NCBI GenBank assembly: GCA_021810045.1
Contig: JAJZJR010000001.1
Location: forward strand, 124,001 to 188,000
Reading direction: 5' to 3'
DNA length: 64,000 bases
Origin: Thermoplasmata archaeon
GTDB lineage: Archaea; Thermoplasmatota; Thermoplasmata; Thermoplasmatales; Thermoplasmataceae
The notes beneath the pieces are model-generated. The model saw only the letters and a program-made list of their open reading frames with translations. It searched no databases and had not been told where the DNA came from. Positions within the stretch are counted from its first letter, which is position 1. Every line of letters starts with the position of its first letter. A program made the translations under genes and the position numbers. Positions 24,893 to 33,650 of this stretch are shown here, piece after piece.

Positions 24893-25806
24893 ATAACACT
24901 AGTTTTCCTAAATTTGATGAATTTTTATCTCCAATACTAAATTATTGCAAAGACAAACAAGAACACACACTTTCGGAGACCATAGATAAAATGGCGTATT
25001 ATTTTAGAATGAGCGATGACCAGAAAAATGCTCTCTTGCCTAGTGGTAAACGCACCTACATCTATGATAGAGTTGAATGGGCAATCACTTACCTTGTTCA
25101 AGCTGGGTTATTAGAGAGAACTGGCAGGTCAAAGTTCAAAATATCAGAGCTAGGGTTGAATGAACTTTCTGTAATGCCAGAGAAAATACCATACTCCTAT
25201 CTGCAAAAATTCCCATCTTTTGTGAAATTCAAGGAACTACGCCATCAGAAGAAAAAAAATAATGACAATTCCGAAAGTATGACCCCAGATGAGGAACTTG
25301 AAGTCCTTTTCGAAAAAAGGGAAGATATTCTCATACAAAATTTATTAAGTGCAATTTCCAACATAAAACCTTCAGACTTTGAAAGACTCATTATAGATTT
25401 AGTCCTAGCTCTTGGATATGGGAAAAATCATGAGGAAATGGCAAGAGTCTTAGGGAAAACAGGTGACCAAGGAATAGACGGGGAGATATCACAGGATAAA
25501 CTTGGTTTTGATAAAATATATCTTCAGGCTAAAAAATGGGATTCCAAAAGTTCAATTGGTTCAGGTCAAATAAGGGATTTTATAGGCGCATTAACAATCA
25601 AAAACGCATTAAAAGGGATTTTCATAACAACAGCTTCATTTTCAAAGGAAGCTAAAGAAACAGCCTTGAAAGATAACACTCACAAGATCGTTCTGATAGA
25701 TGGAGATGAACTGGCTAGTCTGATGATTGAGAACGGGATTGGTGTAAGATCTGTCAGAAATTATGAATCAAAGGAAATTGATGAAGACTATTTTGAATCC
25801 TTTTGA
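24889..25806 (+). CDS. mrr: Mrr-type (type IV) restriction endonuclease
   Basis: A 305-residue protein with the two-part Mrr layout. The N-terminal winged-helix domain (about 1-105) contains YDRVEWAITYLVQAGLLERTG. The C-terminal nuclease domain (155-295) shows GDQGIDGEI (D197), YLQAKKW (Q213-x-K215) and QIRDF (Q227), the Mrr variant of the PD-(D/E)XK centre in which Q replaces the E. Mrr proteins cut modified or foreign DNA. It overlaps the casposase gene by 4 bases, so it is part of the same operon, and it lies 15 bases ahead of the type IIG-like gene. Confidence 0.9.
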   Translation: MNNTSFPKFDEFLSPILNYCKDKQEHTLSETIDKMAYYFRMSDDQKNALLPSGKRTYIYDRVEWAITYLVQAGLLERTGRSKFKISELGLNELSVMPEKIPYSYLQKFPSFVKFKELRHQKKKNNDNSESMTPDEELEVLFEKREDILIQNLLSAISNIKPSDFERLIIDLVLALGYGKNHEEMARVLGKTGDQGIDGEISQDKLGFDKIYLQAKKWDSKSSIGSGQIRDFIGALTIKNALKGIFITTASFSKEAKETALKDNTHKIVLIDGDELASLMIENGIGVRSVRNYESKEIDEDYFESF

Positions 25807-25821
25807 AGGGTGTGAAATGAA

Positions 25822-28515
25822 ATGAAGAATTCCAAGGGGCAAGAAGAATATGAAATAGATTTCGAAAGAGTTGTAGAGTTAGTTTCCAAATATGAACAGA
25901 TAAAGAAATCAGGTGAAATCAAGAAGTACAATGAAGAATCCACAAAGAAGGATTTCATCTTGCCCTTGTTTGAAGCCCTTGGTTGGAATGTATATAACAG
26001 GGCCAAAAGAAATGATTCTATCAGTGCAGAGGAAACCATTTCCAAGAAGAGAGTGGATTATGGTTTCCGTATAAACGGTATTCCTAAGTTTTTCCTTGAA
26101 GCCAAATCCCTGAAAGAAGAAAATATACAGACAAATCCTAAATACATTACCCAAGCAATAGACTACGCCTGGATGAAATCGTGTTCATGGGCGATATTGT
26201 GTAATTTTGAAACTATTGCAGTATTTAATGCAGATTGGAAAGGATCAAACTTTGGAAATAACCTATTGTTTGTTCTTCATCCCAACGATTTCATTTCTGA
26301 TAAGAGATTTGAACATCTCTCAAAGGTTGCATTCATAAAAAATGAACTTGACGATGTTGCTTCGAAATATGGCAAGAAGCAAACAAAGAATACGATCAAC
26401 AAACAGCTCTTGAACGATATGATCCTATTCCGTGAGGTTCTTACAAAGGATATTGTAAGAAATAATCAGGATAAACATCTCTCTCAAGATGACCTTGATG
26501 AATCAGTCCAGAGGATTCTTGACCGTTTGATCTTCATTAGGAATGCAGAGGACAGAGAGCTTGAAGAAAATCGCCTACAATCCAATGTAAGACAATGGGC
26601 TTCGAGGGGAAAGGGTGAGTTGGTCAAGGAAATTTCAAAAGTGTACTCATACTTTGATGATCAATACAACAGCAAACTTTTTGCAAAGCATCTTTGTGAT
26701 CACCTGTATCTTGACAATGAGGTACTGCTTGAGGTAATCGAGGGCTTGAATCATTCAAAGGATAATTCATACAGGTATGATTTCTCAATAATCGAATCCG
26801 ATGTTCTTGGAAATATTTATGAGCAGTATTTGGGGAATATCCTCAAAACTACACCAAAAAGGGCAAAATTATCTGAATCCAAAACACATAGAAAAGAACA
26901 GGGTATTTACTATACACCTTCTACCATAGTTGATTACATCGTTAACAACACTGTTGGAGAATACCTCAAAACGCACACACCAGAGGAAATCAAAAACGTT
27001 AAGATACTTGACCCCGCATGCGGTTCTGGAAGCTTTCTTATTCGTGTATACAAAGAGCTTGAAAATTATTGGAAAGAAGAACTTAAGCTCAACGAAAGTG
27101 ATTTGAAACAAACAAGGTTTGATATTGAAAATTCAGAGAAAGTGTATACTCTTAAAACCGAGATTCTCAAAAATAACATCTTTGGCGTTGACCTAGATCC
27201 AAAAGCAGTAGAAATTGCTCAACTGAATTTGTTATTACAGATTTCAGAGAGAAAACATAGATTGCCAGAACTTCAAAAGAATATAAAGATTGGAAACAGT
27301 CTGATAGACGATTCTTCTGTAAGCGACAGGGCATTTGTGTGGGAAAAGGAATTCGAGGCCATAATGAAAGAGGGTGGGTTTGACATCGTGGTAGGTAATC
27401 CGCCTTATTTTAACGTTAAATCTGATGATGTGTTGAAGGCCTCAAGGGTGTATAGGGAAATAGCTAATGGCGTGGTTAATTCCGCTTCTTTGTTTATGCA
27501 AAAAGGGAAGTCATTGTTGCGGGAATCTGGTTATCTTGGGTACATTGTGCCAAAATCGTTTCTAATAGTTGATTCCTGGAAAACTATCAGAAATAACCTA
27601 TTACAAACTAGGTTTACTTCTTTAAAGGATGTTAGTGTCGCATTCGAAGATGTTGGGTTAGAGCAAGTTGTCTTCATTAACCAAAATGTCCAAAACAAAG
27701 ATTCGCAAGTACGTATTGACGTTCTAGACGGGACATCTTTTCTGATTCCTCAGTCATTTTTCGAAGAACGTCAACTAATACTCACATCTATGTATCCAGA
27801 CCTTTTGAATATTGTTAAGAAAATAGAAAAGGACTCAATTGAGTTAGGCGAAATTTCTGAAATGCCTAGAGGTGTAACTGTTAAGTCTAGTGAGTATGAG
27901 CCAGTCTACAAAAATAATAATCTCCAAGTATTGGGTGGTACAAATGTTGAGAGATATTTAATCAAAGATGGTAATAAACGTAAACCAAACAGGTACTTAC
28001 CCAAAGACGATAAAAGACTGTTTTCAAAGAAGAATTTGTTCATCCCCAATAGGATTGTCTACCAAAATATAGTATCAAGCGTTCCTAAGATTGTGGCTAC
28101 AATAGATCAAAAAGGTATACCAACTGATGATACACTCAACAACCTATTAATTAAAAATGACAACTTCAATTATAATTATGTATTGGGAATACTAAATTCA
28201 AACCTAATGACTTTTTACCTGAGATATGCGATAATTAACAATTCTACTCTTACAGTACATCTTGATAAACCATACTTGGGTTTGATTCCCATAAAGAAAG
28301 TATCTCCAGAAAAGCAGACAGAGATAGGGGGCTTAGTCAATGAACTTCTAACCGTTTATAGTGAAATTTCGGAAGAAAGTTCTCAATTTAATGATAAGAG
28401 TATTAGGCTTAGAACCTATGCACGTTCTATTGAGAATAAGTTAAATTTGGCTATCAATGACTTATACGGCATAAATAAACAAGATGCTGAGAGGATTAAA
28501 ATATTGATTTCATGA
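25822..28515 (+). CDS. Type IIG-like restriction-modification protein (Eco57I-like)
   Basis: An 897-residue single-chain restriction-methylation protein. An N-terminal nuclease domain has D79 (RVDYGF) and E93-x-K95 (FLEAKS). A helical spacer leads to the adenine methyltransferase domain with motif I DPACGSGSF (D397 onward), the acidic FGVDLDPKAVEIAQLNLLLQI and the catalytic N526-PPY (VGNPPYF). The C-terminal half is a target-recognition domain (about 650-897) with a TaqI-like specificity region. Cutting and modification in one protein means no separate immunity gene is required. It is the last gene of the rightward casposon operon and ends about 110 bases before the right terminal repeat. Confidence 0.92.
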   Translation: MKNSKGQEEYEIDFERVVELVSKYEQIKKSGEIKKYNEESTKKDFILPLFEALGWNVYNRAKRNDSISAEETISKKRVDYGFRINGIPKFFLEAKSLKEENIQTNPKYITQAIDYAWMKSCSWAILCNFETIAVFNADWKGSNFGNNLLFVLHPNDFISDKRFEHLSKVAFIKNELDDVASKYGKKQTKNTINKQLLNDMILFREVLTKDIVRNNQDKHLSQDDLDESVQRILDRLIFIRNAEDRELEENRLQSNVRQWASRGKGELVKEISKVYSYFDDQYNSKLFAKHLCDHLYLDNEVLLEVIEGLNHSKDNSYRYDFSIIESDVLGNIYEQYLGNILKTTPKRAKLSESKTHRKEQGIYYTPSTIVDYIVNNTVGEYLKTHTPEEIKNVKILDPACGSGSFLIRVYKELENYWKEELKLNESDLKQTRFDIENSEKVYTLKTEILKNNIFGVDLDPKAVEIAQLNLLLQISERKHRLPELQKNIKIGNSLIDDSSVSDRAFVWEKEFEAIMKEGGFDIVVGNPPYFNVKSDDVLKASRVYREIANGVVNSASLFMQKGKSLLRESGYLGYIVPKSFLIVDSWKTIRNNLLQTRFTSLKDVSVAFEDVGLEQVVFINQNVQNKDSQVRIDVLDGTSFLIPQSFFEERQLILTSMYPDLLNIVKKIEKDSIELGEISEMPRGVTVKSSEYEPVYKNNNLQVLGGTNVERYLIKDGNKRKPNRYLPKDDKRLFSKKNLFIPNRIVYQNIVSSVPKIVATIDQKGIPTDDTLNNLLIKNDNFNYNYVLGILNSNLMTFYLRYAIINNSTLTVHLDKPYLGLIPIKKVSPEKQTEIGGLVNELLTVYSEISEESSQFNDKSIRLRTYARSIENKLNLAINDLYGINKQDAERIKILIS

Positions 28516-28625
28516 TAGACTTTTGTCATTCCTTAAAGTGATAATTATGGTTCCAATAGGAATTCAGATCGTTAGACTTGGAATTTTCTTTTAAATCTGA
28601 TAAGGTCAAGTAAAATTTTTGAAAA

Positions 28626-28669
28626 GGGATATAAAAGGCGGCACGTTTTTCGGCCTTATCTATATCCCC
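28626..28669 (-). repeat. Right terminal inverted repeat of the casposon
   Basis: 44 bases that mirror 16885-16928 with a single difference. The element ends at the fourth C of a seven-C run; the next three C's belong to the target duplication. Confidence 0.96.
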
Positions 28670-28683
28670 CCCATTAATTATTT
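28670..28683 (+). repeat. Right target-site duplication of the casposon
   Basis: CCCATTAATTATTT, identical to 16871-16884. It carries a copy of the last four tRNA-Val bases followed by the sequence that originally lay downstream of the tRNA. Confidence 0.95.
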
Positions 28684-28790
28684 TTTTATCAAAAACCAAG
28701 AAAATTGTTGTTCCTGAAAATAGAATTCAGATAGTTCCTCAAAAATAAGAGATTGTCTAATTATAGCCATAAAAACTGATAATTTGTTAG

Positions 28791-29441
28791 ATGTTTAGAG
28801 ACAGGAAAGAGGCAGGTCAGAAACTCGCATTGGCCCTCGAGAAATACAGCAAAGAGAACGTAATAGTTTATGGTCTAACGCGTGGTGGTGTTCCAGTTGC
28901 CTATGAAGTGGCAATTTTCCTAAATGCACCATTGGAGGCGTTCATTGTTAAAAAACTGGGAGCCCGGTATCAGGAGGAGTTGGCACTTGGTGCCGTAACC
29001 GAAGGAGAAAATCCTGTAATCTATTACAACAGGGAAATCCTGTCCCACCTTAATATCCAGGAAGATTACTTGAAAGAGGCTGTCAGAAAAAAGATGAAGG
29101 AAATTACAGCTCTTCAGGGCATCCTGAGGCAAGGGAAAAACATATTTCTCCATAAGGAGGCCATAGCAATAGTTGTAGATGATGGAGTCGCCACAGGTTC
29201 CACCATGATAGCAGCTATCCAATTTTTCAGAAAATTTGGACAGAAAAAAATTGTAGCTGCAATTCCGGCCGGACAGATTTCTGTGCTTGAAGAACTGAAA
29301 AAGTTTGCAGATGAAGTTATCTGTGTCGAACCGGTTTCTTACATGGAGGCAGTCGGAGAATTCTATGGAGAATTCGAGCAGGTGGAAAGTGAGTCTGTAT
29401 TGAGGATTTTAAAAGACGCTGAAAACAGGAGTAAGAAATAG
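28791..29441 (+). CDS. Phosphoribosyltransferase-family protein
   Basis: A 216-residue type I phosphoribosyltransferase-fold protein. The PRPP-binding loop is AIVVDDGVATGSTMIAAI (about residues 124-141), with the paired acidic residues and the GxATGSTM turn. An N-terminal YGLTRGGVPVAYEVA loop (residues 24-38) is the second conserved element. The family contains purine salvage enzymes and proteins of unknown substrate; the hood that would decide specificity is not diagnostic by eye. It is the first host gene to the right of the casposon, and its stop lies 3 bases from the convergent P-type ATPase gene. Confidence 0.85.
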   Translation: MFRDRKEAGQKLALALEKYSKENVIVYGLTRGGVPVAYEVAIFLNAPLEAFIVKKLGARYQEELALGAVTEGENPVIYYNREILSHLNIQEDYLKEAVRKKMKEITALQGILRQGKNIFLHKEAIAIVVDDGVATGSTMIAAIQFFRKFGQKKIVAAIPAGQISVLEELKKFADEVICVEPVSYMEAVGEFYGEFEQVESESVLRILKDAENRSKK

Positions 29442-29443
29442 AA

Positions 29444-32098
29444 TTATGCATTTACAGAATTCATAGGCCTGCGTTTCAGGTAATACTGCAATACCTTAAC
29501 AGCCTCCATCCAGAATGTTGCTGCTGCTGTTCCGAAGATTGTTATTAACCAATCCACTGCTGAAAGATCTGCAGTATGTATGATGGATTGCAAAGGAGGT
29601 ACTATGGTGATAATAAATAAACTCAAAAAAACCAGGATTCCCCATATCAGTACAACTTTGTTTGAGAAGATTCCCTTGAAAATAACGGGTTCTCTTTCGG
29701 TTCTCAGGTTATGGGCAAGGAAAAGCTGAGCAAGTACCCAGGCGGAAAATGCAGCAGTCTGTGCCCGTTCAAGATTTCCTGATGTGTTCAGAATGTAAAA
29801 GTAGATTCCTGAAACTGCTATTGCAATGGCTACTGAAGATATGAGGACTGAAATGATCAAACGCCTGTTGAGAAATGTCGAGCCTTTTTTTCCGCCAGTG
29901 AATGTCATCAGACCAATTTCCTCTCTTTCATAGAGGAATCCACCCAGTGCTGCAACATCGAGAAGCAATTCCATGACTATGATCTGGATAGGAGAAAAGG
30001 GAAATGGTATAGCCAAAATGATGGGGACAAACAGAATCATAACCAGGGAGAGTTTAATGCTTATTTCATACTTGATGCTCTTTTTCAGTGTGTACAAGAT
30101 CTCTCTTCCCTCATGTACGGCTTCTACTATGGTTGAGAAATCATCATCAAGAAGAATCATGTCCGCTGCTTCTCTTGCAACCGCAGTACCCCTAACCCCC
30201 ATGGCTATGCCAATTTCTGCCTTTTTCAGGGCGGGTGAATCGTTTACGCCGTCACCTGTAACCGCTACAGATTCTCCCTTTTCCTGAAGAAGTCTGACCA
30301 ATCTGTATTTGTCTTCAGAAGTAATCCTGGCATAAACAGAAATTTTATCCATCTCATTGGAAAGAGTCTGATCATCCATTTTACTCAGATCTGGTCCAGT
30401 CAATACTTTTCCTGAAGAATTTATCCCCACACTGTCGGCAATCGCCCTTGCAGTTCTGGGATGGTCACCTGTTAACATGATCACTTTTATGCCTGCATTC
30501 TGGCAGGCCAGTATGGAGTGCTTTACTTCCTCCCTGGGAGGATCAATGAAACTTATGAGACCGAGAAAGTGAAGTTCCTTTTCCACATCATCTCTTTCCG
30601 GAAATCTCTGATCCATCTTCCTGAATGCAACGGCGATGACCCGTTCACCCCTGGAAGATATCTCTTCCACATCCTCCAAAATCTTTTGCGAAAAGTCCCT
30701 GTGGGAAGGATTTACAGCAGAACTGTCATTTAGAGCATGTGCACTCCTTGCAAGAATAGCTTCTGGAGCACCACTGGAGAAGGATACAATTGAATTTTCA
30801 GAGGTTTCATATACATAAGATGAGAGTTTCAGTTTGTTGTCGAAACCGAACTCGTCCATGAGACGGTATTTTCTATTAATTTCACTCAAACGTGGATTTC
30901 TGGAAGTGAAGTAATCAAAAACTGCTACTTCCATTGGATCTTTATGAGTCTTCATTGCGTTTTCGCCAAGGTTCAATGTACCTGTCGCGAGTATTGATGC
31001 TACCTCCATAAAATCCGGAGTTTCTCTATATTCTTCCTGATGTGGAAGGTAATGAACACCTGAAACGGACATCTTGTTTTCTGTGATGGTCCCCGTTTTA
31101 TCTGTCGCGATAACTGTTACGCTTCCAAGTGTTTCCGCAGCCCTAAGGTCCTTTACAACAGCGTTATGCCTGGAAAGAGCATAAGCACCAATTGCCAGAG
31201 TTATTGATATAATAACAGGGAGCTCTTCCGGCACAGTGGCAAATGCCATGGATAATCCTGTCAACAGCATATCCCCTAATGGTTCACCTTCGAAATAACC
31301 GACCAGAGGAACAATGACGCTGAACATCACCGCCAGAGTGGCGAGAACTATAATCAGTTTAGAGAGCGATAACTGCAGAGGAGTTTTTTCAGATTCGCCA
31401 GACTCGGTCAATCTGGCAACTCTTCCAAGTTCTGTATTTTTGCCTGTTGAAGTTACAACTGCTTTTCCTGATCCCTGAACAACCATTGTTCCCGAGAATA
31501 CCATATTGGGCATTTCCGTGATTTGATTGCTGACAGGCTTTAATTCTTCGTCTTTAAGCACATAGAATGACTCCCCGGTTAGAGAAGATTCATCAACCTT
31601 TAGAGAGTGGGATTCAATTAATCTTCCATCTGATGGGACAACATCACCAGCAGACAGCAATATAATGTCCCCTGGAACAATGCTGGCTGTTTTTACATCC
31701 CTTGCAGTACCATCACGTATTACTTTTGCAAGAGGCATACGCATATCCCTGAGGGCATCGATTGAGACTTTGGCTTTGTTAAGATTATATGTTTCTATCC
31801 CTACCACAATGAGAACAATAACAACAATTGTTATGGAGTCCCGCGGATCTCCAATTATTGAGTATAGTATTGCAATAATAACCAGTATGAAAATCATAGG
31901 TTCTCTAAGTTCTCTCAGAAATATACCTATGAATCCTGTTTCTTTTTCCAGTTCAATTTCATTTTTGCCGAATTTCCTTAGTCTTTCCTGTGCCTCGGCA
32001 TTATCCAGTCCCCTGTGTCTGTCAGAGCCAAGGCTTGAAATTACCTTTTCAACCGTATCAGTAGAGGCTCCCTCCGCATTCAGAGGTCCCATCATCAA
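29444..32098 (-). CDS. P-type cation-transporting ATPase (P2-like)
   Basis: An 884-residue ion pump. The actuator domain has SLTGES near residue 175. The phosphorylation site is ATDKTGTIT (Asp near 333), directly after a membrane helix with PEELP near 292, where calcium pumps have PEGLP. The hinge motifs TGDHPRTA and TGDGVNDSPALKKAEIGIAMG are intact. About ten membrane helices fit the P2 class. The PEELP variant and lack of a metal-binding N-terminal domain exclude copper and zinc pumps. Calcium, sodium or proton remain possible. It runs convergent with the phosphoribosyltransferase gene. Confidence 0.92.
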   Translation of the reverse strand: MMMGPLNAEGASTDTVEKVISSLGSDRHRGLDNAEAQERLRKFGKNEIELEKETGFIGIFLRELREPMIFILVIIAILYSIIGDPRDSITIVVIVLIVVGIETYNLNKAKVSIDALRDMRMPLAKVIRDGTARDVKTASIVPGDIILLSAGDVVPSDGRLIESHSLKVDESSLTGESFYVLKDEELKPVSNQITEMPNMVFSGTMVVQGSGKAVVTSTGKNTELGRVARLTESGESEKTPLQLSLSKLIIVLATLAVMFSVIVPLVGYFEGEPLGDMLLTGLSMAFATVPEELPVIISITLAIGAYALSRHNAVVKDLRAAETLGSVTVIATDKTGTITENKMSVSGVHYLPHQEEYRETPDFMEVASILATGTLNLGENAMKTHKDPMEVAVFDYFTSRNPRLSEINRKYRLMDEFGFDNKLKLSSYVYETSENSIVSFSSGAPEAILARSAHALNDSSAVNPSHRDFSQKILEDVEEISSRGERVIAVAFRKMDQRFPERDDVEKELHFLGLISFIDPPREEVKHSILACQNAGIKVIMLTGDHPRTARAIADSVGINSSGKVLTGPDLSKMDDQTLSNEMDKISVYARITSEDKYRLVRLLQEKGESVAVTGDGVNDSPALKKAEIGIAMGVRGTAVAREAADMILLDDDFSTIVEAVHEGREILYTLKKSIKYEISIKLSLVMILFVPIILAIPFPFSPIQIIVMELLLDVAALGGFLYEREEIGLMTFTGGKKGSTFLNRRLIISVLISSVAIAIAVSGIYFYILNTSGNLERAQTAAFSAWVLAQLFLAHNLRTEREPVIFKGIFSNKVVLIWGILVFLSLFIITIVPPLQSIIHTADLSAVDWLITIFGTAAATFWMEAVKVLQYYLKRRPMNSVNA

Positions 32099-32233
32099 GA
32101 TAATAATAATTCATGCATTCAAGTATTAAATCCCTAATTAACGGCGCCAGCAAAATGTTCGTATGAGATAGTTCATTTTAGTTACAAATTGGATTTACAA
32201 AATATTATTAATCCCGCTGAAGTTTAGCATCCA

Positions 32234-32746
32234 ATGGCAGAGTCAAGGCCAACGTGGGACCAGTACTTCATGAGGATGGCTTTTCTGGCAGCTTCGAGGG
32301 CAAATTGCACAAGAAGAAAGGTTGGGGCCGTCATTGTAAAGGATAAAAACGTCCTGGCAACAGGGTACAACGGACCCCCCTCAGGAACGGTGCATTGTGA
32401 TGAGGTTGGCTGTATCAGAGATGACCTGAACGTCCCGTCGGGAGAAAGACATGAACTGTGCAGAGGTCTTCACGCTGAACAGAATGCGATCATTCAGGCT
32501 GCTGTACATGGCGTGAGCATCAGTGGTGCAACTATATACATTACCACACATCCGTGCATTGTCTGCTCAAAAATGATAATGAATTCACAGATCAAGGAAA
32601 TAGTCTATGCCCAGGGTTATCCTGACGAACTCGCAGAACTAATGCTTCTTGAAAGCAGTATTAAGAAGAGAAGATTTGAGCTGCCCGAGGAAGAGACCAA
32701 GGCTATGCTCGGAGAATTTTATGCCAAGATGCCGGGAAACGATTAA
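32234..32746 (+). CDS. Deoxycytidylate (dCMP) deaminase family protein
   Basis: A 170-residue zinc deaminase of the dCMP deaminase (ComEB) group, which makes dUMP for thymidylate synthesis. The zinc site is HAEQNAI (catalytic Glu with the His ligand) and [11 protein letters not shown] with two cysteine ligands. The preceding insert [24 protein letters not shown] carries extra Cys/His typical of this subfamily, and [17 protein letters not shown] is the nucleotide-binding start. It ends 35 bases before the DedA gene, with that gene's TATA box in between. Confidence 0.92.
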   Translation: MAESRPTWDQYFMRMAFLAASRANCTRRKVGAVIVKDKNVLATGYNGPPSGTVHCDEVGCIRDDLNVPSGERHELCRGLHAEQNAIIQAAVHGVSISGATIYITTHPCIVCSKMIMNSQIKEIVYAQGYPDELAELMLLESSIKKRRFELPEEETKAMLGEFYAKMPGND

Positions 32747-32750
32747 CGAT

Positions 32751-32761
32751 CTTTATATATA
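32751..32761 (+). promoter_or_regulatory. TATA box for the DedA gene
   Basis: TTTATATATAA lies about 25 bases before the GTG at 32782, which supports a leaderless transcript starting at that GTG rather than at the later ATG (32806). Confidence 0.5.
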
Positions 32762-32781
32762 AGTGATTAAGATCGGATTTA

Positions 32782-33438
32782 GTGTTTAATATAGCACTAG
32801 CTACGATGGTGTCGAATTACATCATCACGGTAATTCAAACTCTAGGTTATCCAGGCATATTCTTCCTTATGCTGCTTGAGGGGTTACTCCTACCAATACC
32901 TTCTGAAGTAGTCATGATTTTCGGCGGGGTTCTTGCTTTTACAGGGGAACTCCCCCCGGAGCTTGGAATACCGGCATTCATAATTCTTCTTTTAGTAGGT
33001 AGCCTCGGCAATATGGTGGGTGCTTTCCTGGCATATATGCTGGGAGATTATGGAGGAATACCACTTATCCTTAGATACGGCCGCTATGTGATGCTTGACA
33101 AAAGCTCCATAGACTGGACACAGTACTGGTTTGAAAAATACGGTACACCTGCAGTTTTCCTTACGAGACTTGTCCCGGTATTCAGAACATTCATATCAAT
33201 ACCGGCTGGAGTTGCCAAAATGAACAGGGGGCACTTTCTGACCCTTACTTTTGTAGGTGCTCTCATCTGGGATTCAGTGCTCATATACTTTGGATACCTG
33301 CTTAAACTGAACTGGGAGAGCATTCTTACATTTTTCAACAAGTTTACAGATGTGGCCGTTGCTGCACTTGCAATTCTTGTAGTTGCATGGCTTTACACAA
33401 AACTCAGGAAAAGAAGATTAAACGTATCTAAAAATTAA
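32782..33438 (+). CDS. DedA-family membrane protein
   Basis: A 218-residue membrane protein of the DedA (SNARE-associated, VTT) family, whose members move lipids or maintain membrane potential. Conserved family features are LEGLLLPIPSEVVMIFGG (about 31-48) with the acidic and proline residues, GSLGNMVGAFLAYMLG, and FLTRLVPVFRTFISIPAG (about 126-143) with the key Arg residues. A GTG at 32782 fits the TATA box; the ATG at 32806 would be an alternative. The C-terminus is Lys/Arg-rich and cytoplasmic. It ends convergent with the complex II operon. Confidence 0.9.
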   Translation: MFNIALATMVSNYIITVIQTLGYPGIFFLMLLEGLLLPIPSEVVMIFGGVLAFTGELPPELGIPAFIILLLVGSLGNMVGAFLAYMLGDYGGIPLILRYGRYVMLDKSSIDWTQYWFEKYGTPAVFLTRLVPVFRTFISIPAGVAKMNRGHFLTLTFVGALIWDSVLIYFGYLLKLNWESILTFFNKFTDVAVAALAILVVAWLYTKLRKRRLNVSKN

Positions 33439-33456
33439 AAATTTTTTTAAAAAATT
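33431..33456. terminator. Bidirectional A/T-rich terminator
   Basis: Alternating runs of A and T between the convergent DedA gene and the complex II operon give an oligo-T tract on both strands. They could end both transcripts; the stops of both genes lie within the tract. Confidence 0.5.
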
Positions 33457-33640
33457 AATGTTTATTTGAAGACCATGGAGCTGCTATTGAAAGGAAATAT
33501 ACAATAAAGCCCACGGCCGCAAATACAACCAGCTCATTCACAGGGATTTTAAGGAAATGGTAGAGTAGCCCACCGATTTCAATAATAAAAAGTCCCACGA
33601 AGAATAATGGATATCTTACACTGCTTAGATTTCTTGCCAT
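33455..33640 (-). CDS. Small two-helix membrane protein of the first complex II operon
   Basis: A 61-residue protein with two hydrophobic segments (about 9-28 and 35-53). The frame opens at a GTG (33649), but the ATG at 33640 is preferred: a good ribosome-binding sequence, GAGGTG, lies 6 bases before it and overlaps the stop of the upstream anchor gene. This couples the two genes. It is the last gene of the flavoprotein/iron-sulfur/anchor operon, so it may be a small extra membrane subunit. No family was recognised. Confidence 0.7.
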   Translation of the reverse strand: MARNLSSVRYPLFFVGLFIIEIGGLLYHFLKIPVNELVVFAAVGFIVYFLSIAAPWSSNKH

Positions 33641-33650
33641 ATTTAACACC

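Larger units (their letters stand above)
16885..28669. mobile_element. Casposon (11,785 bp) inserted at the 3' end of tRNA-Val
   Basis: A complete casposon, a transposon whose integrase is a Cas1 homologue. Direct evidence: 44-bp terminal inverted repeats (16885-16928 and 28626-28669) with a single mismatch; a perfect 14-bp target duplication on both sides; a Cas1-type casposase at 23651-24892; and a family B DNA polymerase with all exonuclease and polymerase motifs. It also has an HNH nuclease and a winged-helix regulator, the usual casposon companions. Gene order is a leftward operon ending in polB and a divergent rightward operon with cas1. The rest is cargo of three restriction-type genes. 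The near-perfect repeats and open genes suggest recent insertion. It most resembles the euryarchaeal (family 2) casposons, by inference. Confidence 0.95.

Noticed and set aside
16871-28683. Integrative plasmid or provirus made by a tyrosine integrase at a tRNA
   Set aside because: No tyrosine or serine recombinase gene is present. The short duplication plus inverted termini indicate transposition-type integration, not att-site recombination, which would leave direct repeats only.
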